Shown: positions 1 through 11,660, counted from the first letter of the stretch. The stretch: DNA of 64,000 nucleotides from Polytrichum commune (GCA_950295325.1 OX485805.1:52536758-52600757); one strand, 5' to 3'. Translations and numbers: made by a program. Notes: a model not told the origin generated them from the letters alone.

Positions 1-449
1 AAGATGTTTAGTGTAGAAGGTGTCAACATTTCTTTCGAGATTTTTCTAACAAAATGGAAGTAAAGGAGGGAATCATGCAAGATAGAGAAGCTCACGAAGC
101 AATACAAAAGAAAGAGTTGGAGAAAATTACTACCTTACTGGAACAATTGGGATTGTTATTTAAAGATAGTGAAAGTGGGCCCATTATGAATGCACGTGCG
201 TTCATCAATTATGAACTAGAATTTGAACTATCCCTACATACCTACTAAGGAGGAAAGTATAGGTATGCTTGATGAAGGAGATGATGCAGCTGATAATGAA
301 CTCATTGAAGAAGTTGACAATGTGCAAATTAGTGATGTGGTGATAGATGAAATAGGATTCAAGGATGGTGAAAGGCATCAGTGACCTTGAAAAAATTGTT
401 GGAACAAAGACATGCTAATGTTACGCCTTTCATCTAAAGTGTTAACACC
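1..449. other. Left edge, unidentified ORF remnant, no gene recognised
   Basis: A short open frame at 54-248 (+) starts MEVKEGIMQDREAHEAIQ. It is followed, in a region with stops, by an acidic stretch containing DEGDDAADNELIEEVD (about 264-320). This resembles the acidic C-terminal tails of decayed DNA-transposon proteins, but I do not recognise the family. The remnant may continue beyond the window edge. A TE origin is only a guess. Confidence 0.2.
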
Positions 450-790
450 CTCGGGGGGGGGGGGTAGTCATTGGTTGGAGTAGCAATATACGTGCGAACA
501 AATGATAGGGTATTTTAAAAACATGGGGGCTGAAAATTATAAATGGACTTAAGAGTAATATAGGATATCAAATATGGCACTGGACATCTTTAAAGTACTA
601 TAGGGTATGAAATAATAGGTAATTTGGAATTATAAGTAATGCAAGCCATTTTTCTATTAACCCAAAGTAGAAATTTACATAATGATAGCATGTGAAAAAA
701 GAAGAGAATTGAAAGTAATACCCCCCTATAAAATAGTGGTTGTTCGCACCTATATCCTTAACTTTTTAACACACTGCCCCCCCCCCCGAG
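450..790. mobile_element. MITE with poly-G terminal inverted repeats and 9-bp target duplication
   Basis: The left end reads CTC followed by about 12 G; the right end is the reverse complement, a C run followed by GAG. The flanks carry an exact 9-bp direct repeat GTTAACACC at 441-449 and 791-799. Further inside, both arms share a TGCGAACAA motif (about 494 on the left, and its complement near 740). No ORF lies inside. A 9-bp duplication with inverted ends is typical of Mutator-like (MULE) elements, so this is best called a MULE-type MITE. The G-run terminus is unusual. Confidence 0.75.
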
Positions 791-799
791 GTTAACACC

Positions 800-1248
800 A
801 CATAAGTGTTATAAGCTCCCTTGCTCCAGATTGTTAACAAATATTGAGGGTGGATTGTGGTACGTTTGGTGAAGATATTTAGAGCCAAGCTAGAGTGTAA
901 TTAGCTCATTAGGTGTCGGTTCCAAGACACATGATGAGTGTGTAAAGATAAACTAAGAGATATTAAAATGATTTGTCAAATTGTAGGTGCACATTTGACA
1001 CATTCTTATTTTGATACCAACATACCCTTATGTCCATATTGGAAGGCTACTTCTAGAAGTCAATGAGTCGTTGATATTTAGTTCACATGTTGCCAATTTT
1101 GCGGCGCATCCTACAAACCCTTCCCAAATACCAAGTCTTGGCGATCAATGTTTTAGCCGATTTGCTTTTTATATCTATCTTGTTCTCCCTCCTTCAACTA
1201 CTTCTTGAGAGACAAATGATATCGCACAATCACATCTCAATGTCTCTC
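800..1248. other. No gene seen
   Basis: Short overlapping open frames at 1011-1302 look like chance. A segment near 909-960 (AGGTGTCGG then AAGACACATGATGAGTGT) resembles 58990-59045, so it is probably a diverged dispersed repeat. Confidence 0.3.
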
Positions 1249-1527
1249 GGGGGGTTCACTCCCTCTTATATTTTGCATACACGTGCGTTCGGGACCTATT
1301 AATTGGGGGGTTATTTACCTTGCAGAAAAAATTATAAGGTGATGGTATTTTACATGTAAAAAGCTTGAAAATACTATATGTGATGGTATTTTACATGTAA
1401 ACATGTTTCATTATTTTAAAATCCCCTATTTCACATGTACATTTTTTACAAAATTTATTTATAATGAATATATTGGACCCTATTTTTTATCGCACGTTGT
1501 TCTACGATTTTCGCCAGTGAACCCCCC
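1249..1527. mobile_element. Second G-ended MITE
   Basis: A perfect 12-bp inverted repeat, GGGGGGTTCACT at 1249-1260 and its complement at 1516-1527, bounds 279 bp without a coding frame. Candidate target duplications are TCTC directly at both borders, or TCTCAATGT/TCTCAATTT (1235-1243 and 1528-1536) if the left end starts at 1244. Both arms carry a CGTGCG motif about 35 bp inside, as in the element at 450-790, which suggests one family. Inside, GTGATGGTATTTTACATGTA is repeated directly (about 1340 and 1381). Confidence 0.55.
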
Positions 1528-2948
1528 TCTCAATTTCTAGATAGTTGAACTTTAGGTTGGACGTACAACATACTATACCTGATTATAGCGAACCTATCCT
1601 TGGACAATGTGGGATTACCATTCAACGCACATATTGGATGAAATATTCATTTGGTCCTCTTGTAGATTATCCACTTCAATATAATTAACTATGGGCCTAA
1701 AGATAGAAATACAACTAGGAGTATATGAATGATATGCCTTGTATAGTTACTAAGCTAGAATAAATAATACCGATACGTTATGTATATTTTGTAACCCCTA
1801 GGCACAATTAATATCATTTTTTGTATCCATGTGGTTCCATACTTTTAACAATGACTACACCCCTCCCAAGTTTGTAGTAGGGCAACATGCCTTAGTTGAG
1901 GTTGAAAGCGAAACTTCCAGTAAATATTTTTTACTTTTATTTAAGGCATGTTAAAAATCTTGGAAAAAATCAAATTTTTTACTTTAAATTATTAGAAAAA
2001 ACAAATTCACATAAAACCTACGAAAATTTGCAAAGTTGTTTAAAGAAACAATTTTTTTACTATCCACAAGGGGGGGGGGGTCAATTGATATTGGATTGCT
2101 AGGTGAGAACCAACACAAAATCAACCTTACTACAAGTGAGTGTCTTCTATTAACTGAAGGTGGGCCCCTTTGTGGTACACTTCTTACAACGCCTCATTGA
2201 ATGGATAGATCCGCAATCAACCTTGTGATTGACCAAAGTTGGTGCTCTTCTTAGAGCATTCTTGCAACCATCTTACATTGATACCATGAATCGCCAAAGT
2301 GGTGTTGTTTTGTACTTTATGCTACATATGACTAATCACTTTGAACAATGACTTGCTCGATGGCATCATTGCACTCGCTTATTGACGGTTTAAGGATGAA
2401 AAATAGGTGTTGCCAAAAGAAAGGTGTTACTCTAAGGCATCGCTACTTACGAGATAGAAAACGGGTGTAACAAGCTTCAACACAAAACAATCCATCCAAC
2501 CCACTAACGTTGTCATTTCCAAAAACATTTATCAGAGAAGAGAAGAAATGCTAACCTTAGTGGGATTAGCGTGATTGAAATGCCCGTTCGACTCTTAAAC
2601 TTTGAGCAAATTTTTAGGATCTGAAATATGGTATGGGCATGGGACATGTTGTCTTGAACCTTGGATCAACATATGCAAAGCTAGTTTGGCCCACCCATCC
2701 TAGTAGAACAAGCTAAAAAACTGATTTTCAATAGCCCATCACTACTCTTTGTGTATGATAATTTTAAGCATTAAGAGAACTTAAGATGACTTTGTGTTAA
2801 TTCTCATAAACTCAAGATTTGGCACTAAACCCATGGTGTCATCTGCTTTCCTTCACAAATAACTCTAATACTAGACCAACATTGGTGTCTACGCCGAAAC
2901 TCCTAGATAACACCTAGTACCTATTATCCATAAGGATAGCATATTTGG
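1528..2948. other. No gene recognised; one G-run
   Basis: There is no supportable coding region. A run of about 11 G lies at 2070-2080, but I found no matching C-run partner and do not call an element. Confidence 0.3.
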
Positions 2949-3215
2949 ATGAACGCCTCAGACGTGGCAGTATTCATCCATCAAAATATGGATGAAATCC
3001 TGCATCCTGTACCCCGTGCCCCGTCCCTTTCCATCTCCGACGCTCTTTCAGTGAGAAGCCGGCACTGTCTTCGGCATTCGTTCCCTTTTCGCAATTCCCT
3101 TTGCATTCCCAAATTGCAATGCTGCATGGCCATCGCTCCCAAACCCTAACCTAGCTCTCACCTCCTCCTCGTAAACCCCAGTGCAGTTCTCTCATGCTCC
3201 AGGACGCCGTCCCTT
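2949..3215 (+). promoter_or_regulatory. Promoter/5' UTR region of the bilin reductase gene
   Basis: Base composition changes to CpG-rich just upstream of the gene. An ACGTGGC core (G-box/ABRE type, about 2962) and a telo-box AAACCCTAAC (3141-3150) are present. G-box cores are common in light-regulated plant promoters, which would fit a chromophore-synthesis gene. No clear TATA box was found, and the transcription start cannot be placed. Confidence 0.35.
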
Positions 3216-6200
3216 ATGGCTCTCATCAGCTCCCCTCTCGGAGCCCCGCTCGCCCCGATCCCACCGACCAACCTCACGTCGAATTTGGTGGAGAAATTGA
3301 TGTGGAATTCGAGGGCCCGTAGCTCAATCTGGGGAGGGTTGACTGGCGCGGGCGCTTCTGGCTCGCGCCTGGTGCCTCGTGGCCGTTCTGACGGATTGTG
3401 CAAGCGGCGGGAGGAATGGTGTTATTATTCTACAAAGGCAGGGGAGTTTCGTGGCTCCAGGCAGGTTAGGGTAAGGAGTGCGATTTGTAGCGCATTGGAG
3501 GGAGGGGAGATGGGCAACGACGGAAAAGCCGAGCGACGTGGTTTGTATGACAAGTTTCTGGAGCACGCGGTGAGGGCGGTGGGTCGGTGTACCGATCTCA
3601 CGCCGCTTCCATGTCAGGTACATCGTGCAAATTTTCTAGTGACTTTTCGGTGGTAGACGAGTGACGACGCTACGGTACAGTTTGCGAACTTCATTTGCCG
3701 GTGGATGAGCTGATTTCTTTAGCTCGTAATTTGTATGAAATTCATGGAGATGGAGTTTTCCCACTGCCCGGGAAGTCACCTGGTGGCATCTTAAGTTTCC
3801 ATTTTAGCCTATTGATCCTGACGACATCGTAGCTTCCTTCTTTTAAAAATATAAAATTCTGGGTTCAGGGTTTAAGCACTAGGGGATGGCCACTGATATA
3901 ATACACTTAAAGAAGATCATAAGATTCTTCATGAACAGGGTGGCACAGTTTTATCATGAGTAATGCTGCAGTTTACAATGTTTAATAAGTGGGTGGGATG
4001 ATAAATTTGTAAATGAATGTGTATCTCCAATTTTCAATAGGTGGACACATAAAATTATTAAGCAATGTGCGTTTGTTCATGCGGGTCCCGAGAATATAAC
4101 CAAGGGATGCCGCAGCTAGTGCAGATTCAGTCTGAACAAGAACATTTTGAGGGGATGACTTCAATAATGTTAAAGATCACATGTTATAAGATTTAGTGAT
4201 GGGTTTTGCATCCGCTGATCTTTTGCTGAGCAACATGATATTTCCACAGGATGAGTTCAGCAACATGGTTGCAGTTGATGGCCAGTCTGTGATCAACAAT
4301 GTGGCATTTGAATCCACCAAATTCCGCCTGTTTCGATGTGCAACTATTGATGGAGGAGAGAACATGCAGGTAATCGACAAACCTATTTAGTTGGTGAAGT
4401 TCTCACTATCCTCTTTGACTGCATGATGTATGTGAAGTGTGTTTGTGAAGTGAATCAGGTTTCTTTGCCCAATGTTATCTGGTGGCTGATATAAGTTGAT
4501 CAGCATCTCGTACAATTACCATTGTATCTAAGTCTTATTTCTAGATCTAATTGTCTACCAATTGCCTTGTTATGGAGACTACATGGTAGCTGATGCAGGA
4601 GGTGGGGTAGGGTGCAGGTGTTGAACGTGGCCATTTGTGCACGACCTGAGTACGACCTTCCAATTTTCTGTGCTGATTTCTTTTCAACTGTATCCAGAAA
4701 TATTGTTGTTCTGTGAGTTCTTGACCTTCTATTAACTCTCTAGTTGTGCAAGGCAAAGTTCTGAATATGTAGGCCTGTAGTACACTCTTTCCTTTATTCC
4801 AGCATTACAATCACCACTTGGTTTGATCTTTAGTTGTGGCCTCCAATTCCTATCATTGTGAAAACTATGCTGAACTGTACTTGTCCACACAAAGCACTTG
4901 ACCCTTCCTCATAAGAGGAGGTATAGTTTAGTGGGGTTTCAAGAGAATAGTGAATTCATAATGTTGTCATCAACTTCATGTGTTTCTTGTAAACTAATGT
5001 ACTTCTAAAAACTGAGTATTGTCAGTCAGTTATTGATAGCCTGGAAGGTCATAGGATTTATGTGAACTCCTCAATTGCAGTTAACACCATTCTGATTGGA
5101 TCATTAATTTATGTAACACACTACTATTTATGGCTGTTTTGCATAAGGTAAACTTGGCTTTACGATTTTGTGCACTCAGTCAACTGCAATAACTTGTTTA
5201 CTGTGCATTCAGAGACTTGAATCCTCTGTACAACACTCAGTTGAGGCCAGATTACAGAGACAAGTATTATTCACCTATTTTGCCACTTGGTCAAAAGTTT
5301 GTTGAGGTAAGCAGTTAGTCCTAGTACCACACCAATGTAAATTGTGAATTCTGGTCACAATTAGTGGCACACAATCATTTGAGATTTCTTGGATTGCTTT
5401 GAAATGTTTTTAGCATGCCTCCTCTTAGAGAGGTGCCCTTAATACAAAGAGTGCTCATGCCTTGGGCATAGCTACTGTCACTTCATCGATGATTTTCCTG
5501 TGCAAGCAGCTGTTACCCTGGGGAGACAAGCTCACAGCAGAGTCTTTACAATTCTTTTCGCCAATTGTAATCTGGACAAGGCCAGACAGTCGCTCAGATA
5601 TTCAAGAGACGGTCTTCTCTGCCTTCCAAGAATATCTTGCAGTAAGTCATGACGTACTATTAAGACTATTTACTCTCAAGAATTGAGATAGGAACCATAT
5701 AACCTCTTGACAATTAATTGGTTTTGTAATGGGTGACACTCAGGGCTCACATGAGAGGGTCTATAGGAAGCTCAATCTAATTAAATTAAATGCTCTGTAT
5801 TGTAATAGAAAATCTCAGAACAGATGGCAGTGTCTGCTTATCAAGGTCCTTGGATGCATGAAAATCTAGTAGTTTGCAAAGGCAACATATTCATCAGTGT
5901 AGTGTGAGTGTGCTTGTAGGCGTGGCTACAAATGGCAGAGACTGCACAGCCATCAGAAGATGCCAAAGAGATTGCTGCCAATCGGGAGTCGCATCACCGC
6001 TACTTGGTGTGGAGAGCTACAAAGGTAACATCTCTTGAGCTGCCATATAACTTTTCTGGCAAGGGGTTAGAATTTCAATCTTTTATAAGCATGCTTCATA
6101 CAATGCCATTTGTATCACTCAAGTCATCTAATGCCGCTGTGCTTCATTGGGCAGGATCCAGGAAGGTTTGTCTTGATGCGCCTTTTTGGGGAAGCACTAT

Positions 6201-6721
6201 GCGAGGTTTGCTCTCTGCTTAGCTTACCATTCGATTCAGTATGTTTTGATCTTTGTGTCGAATATCTGTTTCTTTGCACAAGTGGACAATGTCTATTGCC
6301 ATTATCACAACCACAATCACTTGCAACTGTGTGTGCCTGTGATGAGGCTACTTGATGTTTTTCTTTTCTTTAGTTAGCACTTTTCTCAAGTTTGCGTATC
6401 GGTAGGTTTAGGACGACAGTGCACATTTGCCCTCCTTGCAGTGTCCTGTTGCTTAGTGCGAAGCGTGTCGCACATTCAAGAAATTTGCACAATATGTGAC
6501 ATGATACTTGACATGTCGGTTGGGGGGTTGTTTGTTTGTAGAGATATATAACTGAGTTTCTCTTCAACGGGGTGAGAACATTAGGAACCAAGGAGTTTCT
6601 TGATTACTTCCCAGAGTATAGAGGAGAAGACGGGAGTATCATTAAGCAGCGAAGTGTTGTGGGAAAGTCATATGCAGAACGGCCTTGGAACAGTCAAGGC
6701 ATCTTCTTCCCATCTGCCTAG
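3216..6721 (+). CDS. Ferredoxin-dependent bilin reductase, HY2/PUBS family (8 exons)
   Basis: The product should reduce biliverdin IXalpha with ferredoxin electrons to a phytobilin for phytochrome, in plastids. Exons, all GT-AG: 3216-3617, 4250-4369, 4618-4712, 5213-5306, 5510-5641, 5920-6024, 6155-6205 and 6542-6721; phases agree, giving 392 aa. The first about 85 residues (MALISSPLGAPLAPIPP...) look like a transit peptide, matching the family. Across exons 2-8 it aligns almost without gaps to my memory of Arabidopsis HY2: FRLFRCATID, PEYDLPIFCADFF, VVLDLNPLY, LPWGDKLTAESLQFFSP, ANRESHHRYLVWRA, KDPG, FLFNGV, LGTKEFLDYFPEY, GKSYAERPW. Key residues: N177 where HY2 has catalytic D116, D194 where HY2 has Asn, and D317 (HY2 D256) retained. 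The N/D/D pattern is like PebS and leaves a PUBS (phycourobilin synthase) identity open, so no symbol is given. Family certain; product bilin uncertain. Confidence 0.93.
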
Positions 6722-9059
6722 ACACACTTCTGAGTGTACATACGCAATGTTTAGCCACATTTTTTGGTACTGGTTTTGAATGTACTTGACATTCAGTTGT
6801 ACAGAATTGTTCCTAGACAGGTCTTTGGGCTGGTCTTTCATGATGTCAAGATTTCCCTCAGTTAAGTACAAGTATATCACAGGAGTAAGAGCTGTTTGCA
6901 GCTGTATATTTCCTTTAGCAGGCATCATGATGTTATTCAGTTTTGGGAAGGAAGAGTTAAAGACATGTGAAGACGGTGTGGTTCTGGGTTGCTACTAGTC
7001 TCGTGTTTGTCATGTTCCTTCGCCATGGCTCTCCTGTAAGACTCAATACTTTGATGGTATGGGTGATTGCTTTTCTGGAACCAGACTTCCAAGTTTTGTA
7101 ATTGGTCCAGCACATAATGATCATATCACGTAGAATATGGATACCTGAAGAACGATAGCATTATTTTGCACATACGCACCTTGTGTTTTTGCAGGTTACT
7201 TCGGAAAATGTAGTGGGGTGTGGTGAAACGTGAATTACACCTGTGATTTGACTTGTCTTTTACTGCATTTTGTTCTACAACGTTTACCCAGTGACAATAT
7301 AGGGGCTGGATGATGAATCGTGCAACCCAGGGTAATTATGGCTTGTATGCAACATAGTAGCGTCCCTTTTTCCAAATTGTGAATTCATCAAACCAGAGCT
7401 AAAATTGTGCTATATTAGTATGATGTATTAGGGACAGGATTGCACCTATCAAATGTCAATCAGTCAAGCCTCAAGTCACAGAAGGCAGTATCCGCTTTAA
7501 TACAAGCACACACTCTGGACGTTTGCCAATGACTACTGGTGTGTGCTGATGACAATTGACAGCATAAATATGAGAGTTTGTATTTAGAGAGTGTAGCAAC
7601 TGTTACCGTGGTTTAGGAAAACAACCTGTGTCCTGTGTGTTTAGGGATTGTATTTCCGTATACTAAGGTGATCTACAATTTCATACTGTAAATGATGAAT
7701 AATCTAGAGCACCTTAAGATCCTGGACACCACAACCTCATACAGAGAATTTGCGGAGGTCTATAACTATATGTTGGATAATATGAATAATATTGCCAAAA
7801 ACTACAGTCATTTGCATATCTGTTTCACATATCTACTGTAAGGTCATCAAGAATTGTTTGTAGAGGTAAATTGTCTTTGTCTTCTCGTCTTGCGGTCTTG
7901 TTTGTAGAGATTATGTCCCAGATCTGGAGAAGAAAAAGGTGGTTCAAATTTCTCCCATGTAGGAAGATGGAAATCAAAACAACTGCGAATTTTTAAGAAG
8001 ATGGAAATCAAGAGAACTGCAAGTTCTTTGGTAATTTTATTTCTTACTTTGAAAACACTAGGATTTTTTGAAACCAAAAGTTGGCTCGAACATGGAGTTT
8101 GCCATAACCGCTCAGTCCTCACTTTAGCACTCAAAAAGATCATGGTGCCCCAGTTGGGAAGATTGGGAGCTTGCAACTTCGGGCGAGTCGTATGTTGTTT
8201 GGTACAAACCCAAGCACCTCTTGCCAAACAAACCACATCTTCCATCTCATGCCAGAGGCTCAGAACTGGCCCATGTATAATTGATCAAGCCACAAAAATA
8301 TAGCATACATTGTGAGGAGTGTGAACGGCTAGAGCGAATGGGTGGTGATGCAAAACGGTGCTTTCAACTGCGGCATGTTCAGCGGACTGTGCGGGGATGT
8401 CTCAACATATTAACTTATATCAACATGCCCAAAATAATTTATTATCTGTGGGGTTATTCTTGCTCTGATGCCACCGACACTTATTAAGTTGGAACTTATA
8501 TGGTACTGAGAGTTAAATATGTAACTCAAAACTCATAACTCTTAAGTTTCAGACCTCAAATATCCTAGTGGTGGCAGGTTGTTCTTTTGAGTCTGCATTC
8601 TAAAGTAGCTCATTTTAAGAGTTGTAAAAGATTTATTTGTCTGAGGTTATGTACAAGAAGCCACGTACGTGGTTAATGTAAGTTGCACTCACTGTATTTC
8701 AGGATTTTTGTTGGTTATATCTCAATACCTACATGCATTTGAATCTCAATGGGGTCAGGTTCACCATTATTCATTTTCAAACGTTTTCGGACGCGCTTGT
8801 GCCTCCTAGGACTCGCTCTAATTTTGGGGCAATGTCTGTAATCCTTTCAATAAGATACCGAATGCAAGCTTCATCACAAGAAATAGGTGTTATAAGAGGT
8901 CAATTGAACTTTTTTCATTCCTTTCTTTTACAGATACTCTGGCTTCAGTCTTAAACAATGGAAATTACTCTGTCCTCATGAAATCATCAGTCTCTGAGCA
9001 ATGACACAAACCATACCAACATGTTCTTCATCAATGTGCTTGGCTCAGCACATGCAACG
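6722..9059. other. 3' flank of the bilin reductase gene; no further gene seen
   Basis: The first part is presumably the 3' UTR; no polyadenylation signal stands out. A 34-bp unit (GAAGATGGAAATCAA...) is tandemly duplicated at 7963-8030. Open frames at 7847-8303 on both strands do not resemble a known family and overlap one another, so I leave them uncalled. Confidence 0.35.
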
Positions 9060-9667
9060 ACCGCTTAGCTTAATTAGCACTCGAGCTCAGGGATAGGTCC
9101 TTTATAGCCACTGCAGGAGGTTTGAATGTAGGATGGGCAAGGGATCTCATTCGTAGACAAACATTAGGGTAACTGGAATTCTTGTAACGCAAAAGATGGC
9201 AGCAACAAAGATCGGAGGAAGAAAGCAGAGTTTCATTGTAAATACCATCTCTATGTGTGGTGCTGCACCGTTCGCACTCATTGCTTCTACGTCCAACTCC
9301 TGTTCTCCCTTCTCCTCAATGCCAGCCATCAGCTTTCGATTCGCTTCATTCACGATGGGAAGAAATGCTCTCACCCAATCCAATACTGCTGCCACAAAGC
9401 GAAGCACAACACTTAAGGACTTAGGGTTTAGGGTTTAACACACCACCATCATACACACGCTTCATGCATTGAAATGCTTTCTTTGTGAATTCTAAAAACA
9501 AAAATCAGGAACAACCCAAGGTAATCGAGACAAGCTCACCGGGTCGCTCTCTCGCTCCAGCTGCAAGACCTCCTTGCTCGTCCGCTCCTTTCTCCTTCGT
9601 CTCCATCATATTCCCTCCACACATGCACACATACGCTCACCCTGAAGTGGATTCGGACTCATTTTGA
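9060..9667 (-). pseudogene. Truncated duplicate of the NOPCHAP1-like gene
   Basis: This is a segmental copy of about 27980-29000. The exon 2 copy (9246-9388, 143 nt as in the parent) is intact, with splice sites and the motif VRAFLPIVNEANRKL. The exon 1 copy (ATG near 9609) has lost about 5 nt, shifting the frame, and its 3' part is deleted so that it ends early at a new GTGAGC. The exon 3 equivalent is absent. Duplicated flank upstream of exon 2 includes TTTAGGGTTTAGGG at about 9424. The copy cannot make the parental protein. Confidence 0.8.
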
Positions 9668-9689
9668 TGAATAAATGGGTTAGTGCTCA

Positions 9690-9781
9690 CGTATTGAGCA
9701 TGGTTCCTGAGGAGACGCGACGGCAAGGCGCTCCCCCACATAACCCACGAAATCTGGGAAATCTGGGGTTCAAATCCTTGC
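9690..9781 (+). other. tRNA-like segment next to the LINE 3' end (possible SINE)
   Basis: GGTTCAAATCC near 9767 matches a Pol III B box. An A-box-like GACGGCAAGGCGC lies about 45 bp upstream, giving class-II tRNA-like spacing. The last 16 bases (9766-9781) recur exactly at 18781-18796, just beyond the other LINE end. The LINE may therefore have inserted into a tRNA-derived SINE. No cloverleaf was confirmed. Confidence 0.3.
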
Positions 9782-9837
9782 TGTAAAGACCTCACCGAGG
9801 TTTAAAAATAAAAGGAAACCAATTTACAACCCCACAG

Positions 9838-10505
9838 GGGGGGGGGGCAGGGGAGACCCTGACCGGTGAGGGCCCCGCAAGGGACCCCGTGGCACAATCA
9901 CAAAGAGACCACAAGAGCAAGACAACACAGAGCCGAAACGCAGGGGCAGGAGCCCGGGAACAGACACCTGGAAGCCAACTGCCCAGCGTCATCAGCGAAA
10001 GAAAGGGAGGACGGGGAGACAGTCGCCTCAACCCACAAAGGGGGACCAGCAGCAAAGGGCGGGTCGCATGACAGGGGGGGGGGGGGGGTCGCCACGTCAC
10101 GAACCCAGGGAGCCAAACCGGCCGTCCGTGAAGGCCCAAGCCGTCCCATCCAACGTGCGAGGCAAGACTGAAGCAAACGTGCGACAGTAATGAGAGCCAG
10201 GAGTGGGCCGCCGAAAGCAGGTCAAGTCCTTCAAGGTCACCAATCACTTCAGCTGAGAACGATGGAACTCAGCCAGAGAGATTCGAAGCAACTTGAGAGA
10301 CGGGGGAACCTCAAAAGCAGAGAAGGAGCTCCGCTGTCGAGCGCGGGTCGCCATTACTCCATTGAGAGTTGAGAGAACATGGCGGTGTGCTACGGCCAAG
10401 CGGAGGCGAGTAGAGAGTACCACGCTCTAGCACCGGAAGTACTCCCCTTCAGAAGAGAGCACCCGAGTTCAGTCGTAGGCGTCGAGTAGGCGAGAGCACC
10501 CGAGT
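9838..10505 (-). repeat. LINE 3' UTR with G-runs and a 37-bp tandem duplication
   Basis: Two G-runs (about 9839 and 10075) and a 37-bp tandem repeat (CGAGAGCACCCGAGTTCAGT..., about 10455-10528) mark this GC-rich stretch. The second repeat unit reaches into the ORF3 stop region. Several overlapping open frames on both strands here are composition artefacts. Confidence 0.55.
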
Positions 10506-11660
10506 TCAGTCGTAGGCGTCGAGTAGGCTAATACTCTCTGCGTCCCAGTTCATTTCGAAATTCCACTTGGACCACCCAAGGTCTGCCGCCCATTTATACA
10601 TACCCAACATGGAACCAGTGGTGAGTTCCTTATCACACAGCATCCTGTAGCATTCCTCTTTTGAGAGGATACGTTCAGAGGGGCCCGCATCCAGTTTCTT
10701 TTCCTCCGTTATCTCCTGCAGAAGCTCTTCCACATCTTGATTGATCCGCTCCTCGAAGGTCTGTGCCGAAATTCCAAGCTTCCTTTGAATAAATCTATAT
10801 GGATCATCCCTGGGTGCAGGAGCCGGACCTGCTTTATAACGATCGAGGAGGGTGGTTTGGATGCTTGCAGGTGGTTCAAGCGTGGTGCGGACGGGGAACC
10901 GAAACGGCTCTTCAGGATCCTGTGGAGGTTCAGAGTGAGCTTCTTCCGGTAGCCAGTTTGAGGAGACATCCCATCTTCGGGTTGGGCGCCTAGCAGGAGG
11001 TGACCCCTCCCGCCCCTCGTGAGGTTCCGATCTGTCCCTTGACCTCCCTCGTTTTGCTTTTGGGCCAAAGTGGCATCGTTTCTTGGACCTGCTTGTCGGG
11101 GGGCGCCATGGTACTGTAGGGTTGTCTCTTTCACCTCTCAGGGGGGGTAAAGTTGGTAAAGCAGTCCTGTCAGAGGCAGGATGCTTTGGCTTTCCCCTCT
11201 TACACTTTCTCTTTTTGCGACTAGTGACTTTGCGGGGGCTTGCATTTGTAAGGGAGTTCGAGTGCGGCCTCCCTTCTTCGTCCTGACCTACCTTGTGCGC
11301 AACAGCCGGTGGGAGTGGACTCAGCTCTTCATTTAGGTAAGGACTCCTTTCCCTAGTCTCCCTTGTCTGTATTTCCTCAGCTGTGTTAGTGATCGGAGTT
11401 CCAGGGTCCTGATCTTGAGAGCCGGAATGTGCTGGTTGTTGTGAGGTGTCCGTATCCTCATTCTGTGCTGGAGGGCGCCAATTAGCGGCAATCCCTTGAA
11501 GAAAGACGTCAATGTGTTCCTCCAGGTTGGGTTGTGCAACAAATTCAACCTTAGGGTCAGGTGATGGTGATCTTCTAATGATCCTGATGGGGGGGACCAG
11601 CCAAGCACCTAATTCCTTGGGAAGGAAGCTCGTATGTGGTGTCAGGTTCCATCTGAGCAT
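10506..11660 (-). CDS. LINE ORF3, unidentified 384-aa protein in the ORF2 frame
   Basis: An ATG at 11660 opens a 384-aa frame downstream of ORF2. It lies in the same frame as ORF2, separated by one TAG (11727-11729) with no other stop between, so it could be a C-terminal extension of ORF2 revealed by mutation or readthrough, or a separate ORF. The N-terminal two thirds are proline-, serine- and charge-rich with a basic patch (SRKKRKCKRGKPKHP), so probably disordered and nucleic-acid or nucleus directed. The last about 100 residues look folded (DPYRFIQRKLGISAQTFEER, then KWAADLGWSKWNFEMNW). I recognise no family. Confidence 0.6.
   Translation of the reverse strand: MLRWNLTPHTSFLPKELGAWLVPPIRIIRRSPSPDPKVEFVAQPNLEEHIDVFLQGIAANWRPPAQNEDTDTSQQPAHSGSQDQDPGTPITNTAEEIQTRETRERSPYLNEELSPLPPAVAHKVGQDEEGRPHSNSLTNASPRKVTSRKKRKCKRGKPKHPASDRTALPTLPPLRGERDNPTVPWRPPTSRSKKRCHFGPKAKRGRSRDRSEPHEGREGSPPARRPTRRWDVSSNWLPEEAHSEPPQDPEEPFRFPVRTTLEPPASIQTTLLDRYKAGPAPAPRDDPYRFIQRKLGISAQTFEERINQDVEELLQEITEEKKLDAGPSERILSKEECYRMLCDKELTTGSMLGMYKWAADLGWSKWNFEMNWDAESISLLDAYD

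Noticed and set aside
2068-2090. Third poly-G-ended MITE
   Set aside because: A G-run is present, but no complementary C-run or target duplication was found nearby.
7847-8303. Opposed open frames of 100-132 codons downstream of the bilin reductase
   Set aside because: They overlap on opposite strands, span a small tandem duplication and match no known family.
9792-10247. Open frames on both strands in the GC-rich stretch at 9.8-10.4 kb
   Set aside because: They lie in the LINE 3' UTR with G-runs, overlap in several frames and show only composition bias.
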